DNA of 64,000 nt from Sediminicola sp. (lineage in GTDB: Bacteria; Bacteroidota; Bacteroidia; Flavobacteriales; Flavobacteriaceae), in contig JAHEND010000013.1 of the NCBI GenBank assembly GCA_024643325.1, positions 1-64,000 of the forward strand, read 5' to 3'. Shown in pieces: positions 11,612 through 20,349 of this stretch. Made by a program: the position numbers and the translations under genes. Position 1 is the first letter of the stretch. Every line of letters begins with the position of its first letter. The notes beneath the pieces were generated by a model. It saw only the letters and a program-made list of their open reading frames with translations. It was not told where the DNA came from and ran no database searches.

Positions 11612-12019
11612 ATGAGAGTTACTATCAGTAGAAAAGCACACTTTAATGCCGCACACAGGCTCCACAATGAACATTGGAGTGAAGAAAAAAACAACAAAAT
11701 TTTTGGCAAGTGCAATAATCCACATTATCACGGACATAACTATGACCTTGTGGTAAGTGTAACAGGAGACATTGATCCAGACACCGGTTATGTTATGGAT
11801 GCCAAGATTTTAAAAGACCTTATTAAAGCAGAGGTAGAGGAGGCATTAGACCATAAAAATCTCAATCTAGAGGTTCCGGAATTTAAAAGTCTAAATCCAA
11901 CCGCTGAGTATATTGCTGTAGTCATTTGGAATAAGCTAAAGCCTCATTTAGACGCTTCTCATGATTTGTCTGTTACCCTGTATGAGACTCCTAGAAATTA
12001 TGTTACCTATAACGGATAA
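11612..12019 (+). CDS. 6-pyruvoyltetrahydropterin / 6-carboxytetrahydropterin synthase family protein
   Basis: Small T-fold enzyme of 135 residues acting on dihydroneopterin triphosphate. The zinc ligands His15, His40 and His42 are present, as are catalytic Cys34, the Asp80-His81 pair and Glu125, so it should be active. The cysteine context GKCNNPHYHGHNY resembles eukaryotic PTPS (tetrahydrobiopterin route) more than E. coli QueD (queuosine route). Either product is possible from sequence alone. A queuosine role would fit the tgt gene at 59.2 kb. It lies 9 bases after idi and 11 bases before manA, in one likely transcript whose members have no obvious shared pathway. Confidence 0.88.
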   Translation: MRVTISRKAHFNAAHRLHNEHWSEEKNNKIFGKCNNPHYHGHNYDLVVSVTGDIDPDTGYVMDAKILKDLIKAEVEEALDHKNLNLEVPEFKSLNPTAEYIAVVIWNKLKPHLDASHDLSVTLYETPRNYVTYNG

Positions 12020-12030
12020 AAATCCTAGCA

Positions 12031-13002
12031 ATGTCATTGTATCCACTTAAGTTTTCACCCATTTTAAAAGAGCGAATTTGGGGAGGAAACCGTCTTAGAA
12101 CGGTTCTATCTAAAGAGAATTCCTTTGAGGGAGTAGGGGAGAGTTGGGAAATTTCTACAGTAGAAGGAAGTGTTTCAGTTGTGGCCAACGGTATTTTTAA
12201 AGATACTTTGTTAACAGATCTAATAGCAAATTATTCTTCTGATTTGTTAGGTCACAAGGTGGTTAGGGACTTTGGACTTCAATTCCCCATACTCATTAAA
12301 TTTTTAGATGCAGCGGCGAATCTCAGTATTCAAGTGCATCCAAATGATCGGTTGGCCAAGGAAAGACATAATTCATTAGGAAAAAATGAGATGTGGTATG
12401 TAATGGATGCTACCCCTGAGGCTTCCTTAATTGTTGGGTTTACCCCAGAAATGACTCCAGAAAAGTACCAAGAGTGTATAGCTAATGGTACTATTGAAGC
12501 TTTTATGGAAAAACATCCCGTTCGTTCAGGAGATTCATTTTTTATAGAAGCAGGAACGGTTCATGCCATTGGAGCAGGCATATTATTAGCAGAAATTCAA
12601 CAGACCTCAGATATTACTTATAGGGTTTATGATTTTAACAGAAAAGACGCTCAAGGAAATTTCAGGGAACTTCATACCGAATTAGCTGTAGATGCGATTA
12701 ATTTTAAAGCTGATTCCCAAGAAAAATGTGTTTACACCTTAAAGTCAAATGCAACTAATCAAATAATAGCAACGCCCTATTTTACAACAAATTACTTGCC
12801 AGTTCAAGGGGAATATCATACTAATAAATTTTCACAAGATAGTTTTAAAGTATATATATGTGTGCAAGGCAGTGGAATAATTCAGAACAGCCACGGAGAG
12901 GTAGATTTTCTTTATGGAGAAACGGTTCTATTACCCGCTAACAGTGAGTACGTTAAAATTATCAGTAATGAAGGCTGTGTTTTATTAGAGGTACAATATT
13001 AG
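12031..13002 (+). CDS. manA: Mannose-6-phosphate isomerase, class I
   Basis: Zinc enzyme interconverting mannose 6-phosphate and fructose 6-phosphate, feeding GDP-mannose and surface polysaccharide synthesis. The 323-residue length fits the short bacterial class I form. The metal ligands are visible: Gln101 and His103 in QVHPND, Glu120 in the NEMWYV segment and His178 in GTVHAIG. The catalytic arginine segment TYRVYDFNR is near residues 196-204. It is the third gene of the idi run. A small conserved gene follows after 77 bases, a gap long enough to hold its own promoter. Confidence 0.95.
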   Translation: MSLYPLKFSPILKERIWGGNRLRTVLSKENSFEGVGESWEISTVEGSVSVVANGIFKDTLLTDLIANYSSDLLGHKVVRDFGLQFPILIKFLDAAANLSIQVHPNDRLAKERHNSLGKNEMWYVMDATPEASLIVGFTPEMTPEKYQECIANGTIEAFMEKHPVRSGDSFFIEAGTVHAIGAGILLAEIQQTSDITYRVYDFNRKDAQGNFRELHTELAVDAINFKADSQEKCVYTLKSNATNQIIATPYFTTNYLPVQGEYHTNKFSQDSFKVYICVQGSGIIQNSHGEVDFLYGETVLLPANSEYVKIISNEGCVLLEVQY

Positions 13003-13079
13003 TTCTTTTCTTATCTTCAAATCATAGTTGGAGTTACGTCTAAAAAACGTAATTTTGTCAAAATTTAAAAAATAGCATT

Positions 13080-13352
13080 ATGGCTAGCATAAAAGACTTA
13101 AAAAAAGATATTAACTACGTATTAGGAGATATCATTGAAGCGGTTTACCTTTGGGAAGCTGCGACTAATAATTTAGATTCAAAAGAAGGATCTGCATTAA
13201 TTGATCAAGCAATTGAAGTATTCGACGGGCTTATCGCAAGAGTTAATGACAAAAAAGCAGACAATCGTTCTGCTCATTTAAAGTCAGTTAAAAATGACCT
13301 TGAAGCAAAAGCAACAGAATTAGTTACTTCACTTAATAAGCTTTCTGCTTAA
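13080..13352 (+). CDS. Small conserved hypothetical protein, helical
   Basis: A 90-residue soluble protein, MASIKDLKKDINYV onward, rich in Lys, Glu, Asp, Ala and Leu with heptad-like spacing and predicted to be almost entirely alpha-helical. It has no signal peptide, cysteine or known catalytic motif. I recognise the type as a conserved small protein of flavobacteria but know no function. It starts with ATG after a 77-base gap and ends just before a strong terminator, so it may be a separate, highly expressed unit. The length and clean stop argue against a chance reading frame. Confidence 0.75.
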   Translation: MASIKDLKKDINYVLGDIIEAVYLWEAATNNLDSKEGSALIDQAIEVFDGLIARVNDKKADNRSAHLKSVKNDLEAKATELVTSLNKLSA

Positions 13353-13372
13353 TATTTTTGTAGTAATCTTAT

Positions 13373-13407
13373 AAAAAAAATGCCCGCTTTAAAGTGGGCA
13401 TTTTTTT
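13373..13407. terminator. Bidirectional terminator
   Basis: A run of A, an 11-base stem ATGCCCGCTTT/AAAGTGGGCAT and seven T. The two arms abut, so the central A/T pairs form the loop. It serves the small helical gene on the plus strand and the DUF4369 lipoprotein on the minus strand. Confidence 0.9.
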
Positions 13408-13428
13408 ATGTATGGTTATGAGCCTTTA

Positions 13429-14136
13429 CTAGTTTTTGGATTTAAGCTCTTTTATAAATTTGTATAGTTGCTTTCCATATTTAGAAGTCGCTACCTCTGG
13501 TGTAAGTTTGTTGTATATGGAATCTAAAAATTTAACATTAGCATTAGCAGCATCATTTAAAGTGACATAAGGAGCTACATAAGAGTCTGAGTTATTTAAA
13601 GCAAAATTCAGCACAAATAAATACCTTCTTAAAGCATTCTTATCTGCTGCTTTTTGAAGTGAATCTAATACCACTTGGTTATTATCATTTGAAGCTTTTA
13701 CGGCTTTTTCCATGACCATCATGTCTTGGATGTTGAACCTAGACATCATTTCGGTGTATTCCATGAAGGTGTCGTTAGTGCTTGTTCCTTTAATGACAGG
13801 GTCTGAATCGAATGTATTCCATTTAGTGTCTATTTGAATATTACCAGGCTCTCCAAAAAAGGTAATACGGTCATTAATGTCATTATTATCTTTTTTATTT
13901 AAGTATAAATAAAATACTTCAGGGCTTTCAATTTTAGTGTCAAATTTAAAGTTACCAGAACCATCAATTTCAATAGAATCAATTGTTACTAAGGTACTAT
14001 CTGGAATATGCTGCAGGTACAAAGTACCTTTCTTTAAACCTTTAACTTGCCCAGACACAATCATGCTGTCTATAGATGGAGTTTGATTACAACTGATCAA
14101 TGTAATTGTGAGTAATCCTAAAATGTAATGTTTCAT
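13429..14136 (-). CDS. DUF4369 domain-containing lipoprotein
   Basis: Predicted lipoprotein of 235 residues. From the ATG at 14136 the protein begins MKHYILGLLTITLISCNQ, a lipoprotein signal with the lipid-bearing Cys at residue 16. The ATG at 14157 would add MANDSKP ahead of the signal and is less likely. A DUF4369 beta-sandwich follows (VSGQVKGLKKGTLYLQ, then DSIEIDGSGNF), typical of the N-terminal part of Bacteroidota thiol-disulfide lipoproteins. The rest is helical and has no thioredoxin domain or CxxC, so it is the short form lacking the redox part. The function is unknown; it is probably anchored in the outer or inner membrane. Confidence 0.85.
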   Translation of the reverse strand: MKHYILGLLTITLISCNQTPSIDSMIVSGQVKGLKKGTLYLQHIPDSTLVTIDSIEIDGSGNFKFDTKIESPEVFYLYLNKKDNNDINDRITFFGEPGNIQIDTKWNTFDSDPVIKGTSTNDTFMEYTEMMSRFNIQDMMVMEKAVKASNDNNQVVLDSLQKAADKNALRRYLFVLNFALNNSDSYVAPYVTLNDAANANVKFLDSIYNKLTPEVATSKYGKQLYKFIKELKSKN

Positions 14137-14196
14137 TGGTTTTGAATCGTTTGCCACAAAGATGGCTAAACTCTTTAAGTTATGGAATAAAAAATA

Positions 14197-15459
14197 TTAA
14201 AAATTAGAAGCAATTTCCATTAAATAGGCACAAAATAGCGCTCCTGCAGTTCCAACAACATAACCGCCAACAGCTAGTAAAACACCAACAGAGGTCAGAG
14301 ATGGGCTAAATTCAGCTGCAACTACAGGGGCAGAGGCTGCCCCACCTACATTTGCCTGGCTCCCTACCGCTAAGAAAAAGAAAGGCGCTTTGATTAGTTT
14401 GGCGACAATAAATAATAATATTGCATGGACTGTAATCCATATAAGACCTATTGCAATAAGTCCTGGATTGTCTAAAATTTGGTTGAGGTCCATTTTCATC
14501 CCTATGGTAGCTACTAGAATGTAAATAAATACGCCCCCAATTTTGCTTGCCCCAGCGCCCTCATAGTTTTTAGCTTTAGTAAAAGATAAAATAATACCAA
14601 CAGTAGTTGCAATGACTATCATCCAAAAAAATGAAGAACCCAAAAATGACGCAAAACTCCTTTTATCTGCTACAAATGAAAATTGTTCCGTTAAGGACTC
14701 ACTGAGGTAATTTCCAGCCAAGTGAGCCAATCCAACAGAAGAAAATCCAATGCATAATAAAACCATATAATCTTTGGTTGTTGGGATCCTATTGACTTTT
14801 TCTTGGAACTTAGCGACCTTAATTTTAAGAGATTCAAGGGCTGAGGTATCTGCCTGAAGCCAACGGTCAATTTTTTCAGTTTTACCCACACCTAATAATA
14901 GTATAGCCATCCAAATATTGGCTACGACAATATCTATTAAAACCATACCGCCATACTTCTCTGGGTTATAGTTAAAGATCTCAAGCATTGCAGCCTGATT
15001 GGCTCCACCTCCTATCCAACTCCCTGCAATGGTAGCAAGACCTCTCCAAATAGCATCAAAGTCATTTCCGCCAACAGTTTCAGGAGAGAAAACAGATACC
15101 AAAAGAATGGCTATTGGGCCACCAATAACTATTCCTAGCGTTCCAGTGAAAAACATGATGAGCGCTTTCTTACCCAAGCTAGCAATGGCTTTTAAGTCTA
15201 TACTCAAAGTCATTAGCACCAAAGCAGCAGGCAAAAGATACCTGCTGGCCATAAAATATAAGTTAGAATGATTGTCAGATGTAATTCCTAAACTCACCAA
15301 GAATGAGGGGAGTAAATAGCACATCAGTACTCCAGGAATAAAGGTGTAAAATCTTTTCCAAAAACTATTATTGCTGTTTGAGGTTAAAAAGACAAAACCT
15401 AGACAAGCAGCTAAAAGTCCAAATACAATAGTGTCGTCTATTATTAAAGGGTCATTCAT
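14197..15459 (-). CDS. DUF819 family integral membrane protein
   Basis: Polytopic inner-membrane protein of 420 residues with about ten to twelve hydrophobic spans. It carries DUF819 (YjcL-like) features: LLPAALVLMTLSIDL near residues 75-90, IAGSWIGGGANQAAM in the middle and VGSQANVGGAASAPVVAA near the C-terminus, the last two being glycine-rich repeats that suggest a transporter pore. The substrate is unknown. It lies in a minus-strand group with the HAD phosphatase, 48 bases upstream, and the DUF4369 lipoprotein. Confidence 0.88.
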   Translation of the reverse strand: MNDPLIIDDTIVFGLLAACLGFVFLTSNSNNSFWKRFYTFIPGVLMCYLLPSFLVSLGITSDNHSNLYFMASRYLLPAALVLMTLSIDLKAIASLGKKALIMFFTGTLGIVIGGPIAILLVSVFSPETVGGNDFDAIWRGLATIAGSWIGGGANQAAMLEIFNYNPEKYGGMVLIDIVVANIWMAILLLGVGKTEKIDRWLQADTSALESLKIKVAKFQEKVNRIPTTKDYMVLLCIGFSSVGLAHLAGNYLSESLTEQFSFVADKRSFASFLGSSFFWMIVIATTVGIILSFTKAKNYEGAGASKIGGVFIYILVATIGMKMDLNQILDNPGLIAIGLIWITVHAILLFIVAKLIKAPFFFLAVGSQANVGGAASAPVVAAEFSPSLTSVGVLLAVGGYVVGTAGALFCAYLMEIASNF

Positions 15460-15507
15460 TTTAAATAATCTTAAAAAGTGTATTGATTTGTTTTTGAAAC
15501 TTGAGGC

Positions 15508-16317
15508 CTACAAATGTTTTTCTAAAAATGTAGGCAAAAAATTTGCTACACCATCGTTAATACATGAGTCGATAGTTTCTTTGGCAATTTCTTTTACGGC
15601 CTTTCTAGCATTTTCTACTGCTACACCGTAACCCACAGCAGAAAGCATGGAAATGTCATTAAAATTGTCTCCAAAAGCCAGAATATTTTCTAAACCAATA
15701 TTGTGGTATAGTAAAGATTTAATAGCGCTTAGCTTGTCAATACCTCCTGGGGTAATTTCAATTAGGGTGTCATTGGATCTATACACACCAAGATCGGAGG
15801 AATATTGGGCAACAAGGGTTTTAAATAACGCGTCTATATTTTCTTTTACACCCATTAGCATTAATTTATGTGCCCCTATTTTTTGTGCTTCCCACCTTTT
15901 AAGTGTAGTTAAATTGGATTCTAGAATTACTTTAGTTTGGGTATTAAACTCTTCTTTGTCTATTCGCTCACTTCTAAAAGGAGCCGTCCATTGATCATGG
16001 GAATATAAACCAATAGCAACATTAAATTCTTGGCTAAGCTCAATTATTTCAGCGACCAGATTTAACGAAATATAATGGCTGCTTAATGTTTTGCTACCCT
16101 GCATGACTAGCGCTCCATTATAGCATATTATGGGCTGTACCTCAATGCCTAATTCTTTTTGAATGTAGTGCATGCCACTGGGCATTCTAGCAGACACAAG
16201 TACCATTTTCAGACGATCTTTATAGGTTTTAAATACCTTATTACACTTTGGTGTTGTGTTATTTTTAAGTCCAAGTAAAGTTCCATCTAAATCAGAACAA
16301 AGCATTTTTATGATCAT
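15508..16317 (-). CDS. Cof-type HAD-IIB family hydrolase
   Basis: Soluble phosphatase of 269 residues in the haloacid dehalogenase superfamily. Motif I is SDLDGTLL with nucleophile Asp9 and acid/base Asp11, and motif IV is FGDNFNDISML near residue 217. The large C2-type cap between them places it in the Cof/YbiV group, which dephosphorylates sugar phosphates and cofactors such as FMN or pyridoxal phosphate. The substrate cannot be read from sequence. Its start lies one base from the stop of the DUF5916 gene upstream, so the two are probably co-transcribed. Confidence 0.92.
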   Translation of the reverse strand: MIIKMLCSDLDGTLLGLKNNTTPKCNKVFKTYKDRLKMVLVSARMPSGMHYIQKELGIEVQPIICYNGALVMQGSKTLSSHYISLNLVAEIIELSQEFNVAIGLYSHDQWTAPFRSERIDKEEFNTQTKVILESNLTTLKRWEAQKIGAHKLMLMGVKENIDALFKTLVAQYSSDLGVYRSNDTLIEITPGGIDKLSAIKSLLYHNIGLENILAFGDNFNDISMLSAVGYGVAVENARKAVKEIAKETIDSCINDGVANFLPTFLEKHL

Positions 16318-16318
16318 A

Positions 16319-18514
16319 TTAAATATTTAGCCAATAAGTGAATTTTAAATTTAAAGACCTGAACTTAGGGGCGAAATCAGTAACAAAATAATTGTCATTA
16401 TACACTATAAATAGGTCAGATAATGGCGCAAAGCGCCACTGAACGCGGCTGTTAATGCCTAGATTGTCATTTCTATTGCTGTACTGAATCAGGGTAGTCC
16501 AAAAAACCGATTTATTAAAGGTTACAGCTACCCTTGGGCTTAGCAGCCAGATATCTGCGTCTGCATAGGGTTTTGGCATTCTCAATTGATTGTATTCATA
16601 CTGAAGTCCAACAATCACTTTGGGCTGTAGTCTCAAGTTTAAGCTGCCTTTAATAACGTTTCTGCGCCCATTATAAAATTGACCAAAACCAGGTTCAAAA
16701 GAATAAGAAAATACTTTTCTCCTGTCCGACTCATACCGCAATTCAAAAGAAGTGTAATGGTAACCAATGTTACCTGGTATAGCAACAGCACCTTCTGTAT
16801 TACTGGGTTCAAAATCCTCAGTTAAATAAGTATACCTATTAAACATTCTAGCAGACCATTCACTTTGATTTTGAAATTTTGTAGTCCACATGCTAAATAA
16901 AGTAAAGTCAGTATTTTTATAATCTAAACTTGGCCTCCAAAACACAAAAGGATTAATTCTAATGCTATGACTGTTTACCTTTGTTTTTTTTGGCCAGATA
17001 ACGACCTCCGCAAATGGATTTGTCATTATAATATCCTTTCTCCTTAAAAAACCAAGATCAGATTGAAACTCTTCTCCAATGTAGTTTCCACTAATTCCAA
17101 AATTAAAAAACTTAGAATTATAAAATAACTCCACACCTCTAGCGCCATTATTATCATGAACTTCAGGCTTTATAGAGTGGTGAATATAAAACTTACCTAC
17201 CCATTTATTATCTGCACTAGCTAAGTTATAGTCAACACCAAAAACCCTGTTGTATTTTTCTTGATTACTGATGAATTCGTATTTTTTAAAAGTCTCTCTG
17301 TTAATAAAGAAAACACCAATATTAGATCTTGAAAATATTTTTTTTTGAAGAGAGAAAACTGTATTGTTATTACTAGCAATTTCATTTTCAAGATCCTCAT
17401 CTGTTTGAATACTTAAAAGACCTAAGCGCCAATCTTCTGAAAGTTTTCCACTTAATCTTATTCCTCCAATGATTCTATTTTCTATGGTTTCACCCTCTTT
17501 ATTTTTAGCCAATCCTATTCTTCTAGAAAAAAAAGGATTTTCACCCCAGGAATTCCCAAAATTCCCAAATAAATCATTATTGTCTACAAAAAATTGTCTT
17601 CTTTCTGGTAAAGAAATCTCAAATCTGGTCAGATTAGTAACAACATTATCTACTTCTACATTAGAAAAATCTGGATTTAAGGTTAAGTCAAGGTTCATTC
17701 CATTACCTATAGCCAGTTTAGCGTCTCCCCCCACTTTATACTGAGATTTTGAATCGTGCACGTTGTAATCTCTAGAGGTAATTCCATTTATATAAGGAAT
17801 AAGCGCTAAGGGAGTTCTCGATTTGCCCAATGGTTTTTCAAAAACCATTTCTTCCATAAAAGCTAAATTATAAATAAGTTGGTTTTGAGGGATATTTGAA
17901 TAAGTACTTGTTTCATTTTCCTGCATGTCAAACCTATAGCTGTTAAACCTCCATTTGGTTCCTCCCTCTTTAAACTTAACAGAAGTTAGTGGAATAGCCA
18001 TTTCAATAGTATAATATCTATCATAAATTTTTGTTTCTCCCTGCCACTTAACATCCCACGAAGTAGAGAATCCATCTCTGCTGGAACCTCCATTAGAGAT
18101 CAGAGCCTCTCTTCTAACCCCAAGGGGGTTGATGCCGAAAAGGAAGGCATTTGTTCCATCATTAAAAGTGTCAAATATAAAGCTGATATTGTCATTGTTG
18201 CCTGCCCTAAAATCTCTTTGTAAAGAGGGAATGACAAAATCATTTCCGGAGGTGAACACTTTAACACCCAAATAGAGATTTACTTGGTCATAAAGCATTT
18301 TAATACTTGTTTTTTGTTTTGCTATTACAGAATCTGAAGGGAAATACTGCTGAAAATCAGCAGTTTCAAAAGCTTCTTCCCATATGTTTTCAGAAAGATC
18401 TCCGTCAATTAATATGGGCTGATCTATAAATTTTACAAAGATTTCTTTTTCTTTATTCTGACCTAATGCGGTGGTAGTTAATGCAAGAAATAGGAACCAA
18501 AAGGTTTTATTCAT
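16319..18514 (-). CDS. DUF5916 outer-membrane protein with N-terminal CBM9-like domain
   Basis: Exported protein of 731 residues. A signal peptide (MNKTFWFLFLALTTTALG) leads into a carbohydrate-binding family 9-like beta-sandwich over about residues 25-220, with IDGDLSENIWEEA and a WDVKWQGETKIYD segment. The remaining 500 residues are DUF5916, a set of amphipathic strands predicted to form an outer-membrane barrel and ending in an aromatic strand (LKFTYWLNI). Members are common in Bacteroidota, but the ligand is unestablished. The gene precedes the HAD phosphatase by one base. Its start is well placed, with the divergent S1/P1 nuclease 118 bases away. Confidence 0.87.
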   Translation of the reverse strand: MNKTFWFLFLALTTTALGQNKEKEIFVKFIDQPILIDGDLSENIWEEAFETADFQQYFPSDSVIAKQKTSIKMLYDQVNLYLGVKVFTSGNDFVIPSLQRDFRAGNNDNISFIFDTFNDGTNAFLFGINPLGVRREALISNGGSSRDGFSTSWDVKWQGETKIYDRYYTIEMAIPLTSVKFKEGGTKWRFNSYRFDMQENETSTYSNIPQNQLIYNLAFMEEMVFEKPLGKSRTPLALIPYINGITSRDYNVHDSKSQYKVGGDAKLAIGNGMNLDLTLNPDFSNVEVDNVVTNLTRFEISLPERRQFFVDNNDLFGNFGNSWGENPFFSRRIGLAKNKEGETIENRIIGGIRLSGKLSEDWRLGLLSIQTDEDLENEIASNNNTVFSLQKKIFSRSNIGVFFINRETFKKYEFISNQEKYNRVFGVDYNLASADNKWVGKFYIHHSIKPEVHDNNGARGVELFYNSKFFNFGISGNYIGEEFQSDLGFLRRKDIIMTNPFAEVVIWPKKTKVNSHSIRINPFVFWRPSLDYKNTDFTLFSMWTTKFQNQSEWSARMFNRYTYLTEDFEPSNTEGAVAIPGNIGYHYTSFELRYESDRRKVFSYSFEPGFGQFYNGRRNVIKGSLNLRLQPKVIVGLQYEYNQLRMPKPYADADIWLLSPRVAVTFNKSVFWTTLIQYSNRNDNLGINSRVQWRFAPLSDLFIVYNDNYFVTDFAPKFRSLNLKFTYWLNI

Positions 18515-18632
18515 GGGATTTAGTTTGGTGGTTTTTCAAATTTACGTTATTTAATATTTTATTTAATTATAATTTCACATTCCCTTGCAAAAAATAGTTT
18601 GGATTCTGTTATTTTTACAAAAATATATTCAC

Positions 18633-19403
18633 ATGAGATTTATAATTATTTTTTTATTAGCGTCACAATCTATTTTTGCTGCCAGTGAAGATTGGGGTAA
18701 AACAGGTCATAGGACAGTAGGAGAAATAGCCACTTCAGTGCTTAGTAAAAAGACACTCAAAAAGATTGAAGCATTATTAGACGGTGAATCTTTAGCCCTT
18801 GTTTCCAATTATGGAGATGACATAAAATCAGATGACAATTACAGAAAATACGGCCCATGGCATTATGTGAATTTACCTTTAGACGGAAATTATAGTTTAG
18901 AAACAGCTAATCCTAAAGGAGACATCATTCAAGGCATTCAGGTTTGTATAAATACCATAAGAGATGTTAATTCAAGTAAAGAAGAAAAAGCTTTTCATCT
19001 AAAGTTATTGGTTCATTTCATTGGAGATCTTCACCAGCCTATGCATATGGGCCGTCCAGAAGACAAAGGAGGTAATGACGTAAAGCTAACTTGGTTTGGG
19101 AAAAGCACCAATTTGCATAGGGTTTGGGATAGTAATATGATTGATGATTACGGTATGAGTTACTCTGAATTAGCCAAAGAATCTCCTAGGCTGTCTAAAA
19201 GAGCGCGTAAAGAAATGATGAAAGGGACCCCTTTAGATTGGATGAAAGAAGGACATCTCATCACAAAAAAATTATATGAAGACTTACCTAAAAACGGCAA
19301 ATTAGGTTATGAATACGCTTATAAATATACTGGAGTTATGAGAGAGCAGCTTCAAAAGGGCGGGCTTAGGCTTGCAAAATTATTAGAGGCCTTATTTGAC
19401 TAA
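18633..19403 (+). CDS. S1/P1-type zinc nuclease, secreted
   Basis: Secreted single-strand-specific nuclease that also releases 3'-phosphate from nucleotides, probably for periplasmic or extracellular scavenging. From ATG 18633 (256 residues) the protein begins with a clean signal peptide ending SIFA. The track start at 18585 would place 16 residues before it. The mature part starts near DWGKTGH, in which Trp21 and His26 match the two N-terminal zinc ligands of P1 nuclease. Further ligand motifs are HFIGDLHQPMH and NLHRVWD. Since P1 uses the amino group of an N-terminal Trp, cleavage directly before Trp21 or trimming would be needed; the predicted signal cleavage site lies a few residues earlier. 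A TATTTTTA box lies at 18610-18617. Confidence 0.92.
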   Translation: MRFIIIFLLASQSIFAASEDWGKTGHRTVGEIATSVLSKKTLKKIEALLDGESLALVSNYGDDIKSDDNYRKYGPWHYVNLPLDGNYSLETANPKGDIIQGIQVCINTIRDVNSSKEEKAFHLKLLVHFIGDLHQPMHMGRPEDKGGNDVKLTWFGKSTNLHRVWDSNMIDDYGMSYSELAKESPRLSKRARKEMMKGTPLDWMKEGHLITKKLYEDLPKNGKLGYEYAYKYTGVMREQLQKGGLRLAKLLEALFD

Positions 19404-19509
19404 ATTGCGAAAGACCTATAATACTTAGCGACATATAGATTCGCTATGTCAAAAAGCTGTTAAGTGAGTTAAAACTCTAAAGAATTGTACCAGGCTTTTA
19501 TTTGGTAAT

Positions 19510-19788
19510 TTATCGTTTGGAAATTTTATTACCACTGATTTGGCGCTGCATGTTGCATTTGAATCGGCCTACGGCCTCTGACCTTAGTTTGGCGTGTTTG
19601 GTAGCCCTTCCTTGCACTCTGGCTCGCCACATTCTAAAACTACTCGGTTTCATCTCAGTACGCATTATTTCAATAGTTTCTTGTTCAGAGATGCCAAACT
19701 GAAAAGTTATGGCCTCAAAAGGAGTTCTGTCTTCCCAAGCCATTTCTATAATTCGGTCTAATTGTATTTCTGTAAATTCTTTTTTCAT
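19510..19788 (-). CDS. TIGR03643 family protein
   Basis: Small basic protein of 92 residues with the family's features: RIIEMAWEDRTPFEAI near the start, FGISEQETIEIMR in the middle and SSFRMWRARVQGRATKH in the second half. The helical layout with a likely helix-turn-helix suggests DNA or RNA binding, but no function is established that I know of. It lies 24 bases upstream of a DoxX gene on the same strand. Confidence 0.85.
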   Translation of the reverse strand: MKKEFTEIQLDRIIEMAWEDRTPFEAITFQFGISEQETIEIMRTEMKPSSFRMWRARVQGRATKHAKLRSEAVGRFKCNMQRQISGNKISKR

Positions 19789-19812
19789 AGCCTTACAAAG
19801 GTATGAAAGAAA

Positions 19813-20169
19813 TTAGATCCAATAACTATATGCCCAGTACATGAGTAAAAATTGAAGTGGAATTCTTAAATACAATATGATTTTTGGTATTCCTGCAGCT
19901 TCCTTTTCTCCGCTTAGCATATAAAAGTGTACCCATAGAAATAGTATTAACATAAGTATAATGCCAATCAAAGCAATATTTCTAGTTTCTTTAAATAATG
20001 CGCCAACCCCTAGTATTATCTCTGCTGCACCACTTAGATGGACCATAAGTAGCGGTTTTGGAATAGCCCTTGGCATAATTCTTAGATATATTTTTGGTTT
20101 TACAAAGTGCATAATACCTCCAAAGATATAGAGGCTAGACATTAAGTAAAGTGACAAAGTTGTTTGCAT
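19813..20169 (-). CDS. DoxX family membrane protein
   Basis: Inner-membrane protein of 118 residues with four hydrophobic helices. The family features are YIFGGIMHFVKPKIY in helix one and HLSGAAEIILGVGALF in helix two, the usual place of conserved His and Glu residues. The DoxX family includes quinol oxidase subunits and small membrane proteins of unknown role. This short, unlinked form cannot be assigned further. Neighbours are the TIGR03643 gene and, upstream, the 3' end of htpG. Confidence 0.85.
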   Translation of the reverse strand: MQTTLSLYLMSSLYIFGGIMHFVKPKIYLRIMPRAIPKPLLMVHLSGAAEIILGVGALFKETRNIALIGIILMLILFLWVHFYMLSGEKEAAGIPKIILYLRIPLQFLLMYWAYSYWI

Positions 20170-20291
20170 ATTCTAAAGGTACGTCAAAAGCACTTTGAAG
20201 TAAATCTCAAATAATAGAAAATCCATATATTTTTGCCATCAGAATTTATAACAGATTAAAATGAAGACTAGCCATTCAGCTTTAACAAAAT

Positions 20292-20320
20292 AAAAAAAGC
20301 CACCCAAAGGGTGACTTTTT
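20292..20320 (-). terminator. htpG terminator
   Basis: Minus-strand RNA reads AGTCACCC, a three-base loop, GGGTGGCT and then a U-tract; one G-U wobble. It lies 30 bases after the htpG stop. On the plus strand the wobble becomes a C/A mismatch. Confidence 0.85.
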
Positions 20321-20349
20321 ATTACTTCTGATCAATATCAATGTATTGA

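Noticed and set aside
19418-19475. Inverted repeat GACATA...TATGTC after the S1/P1 nuclease gene
   Set aside because: The stem is short, alternative pairings compete and there is no U-tract, so I do not call a terminator or a regulatory element.
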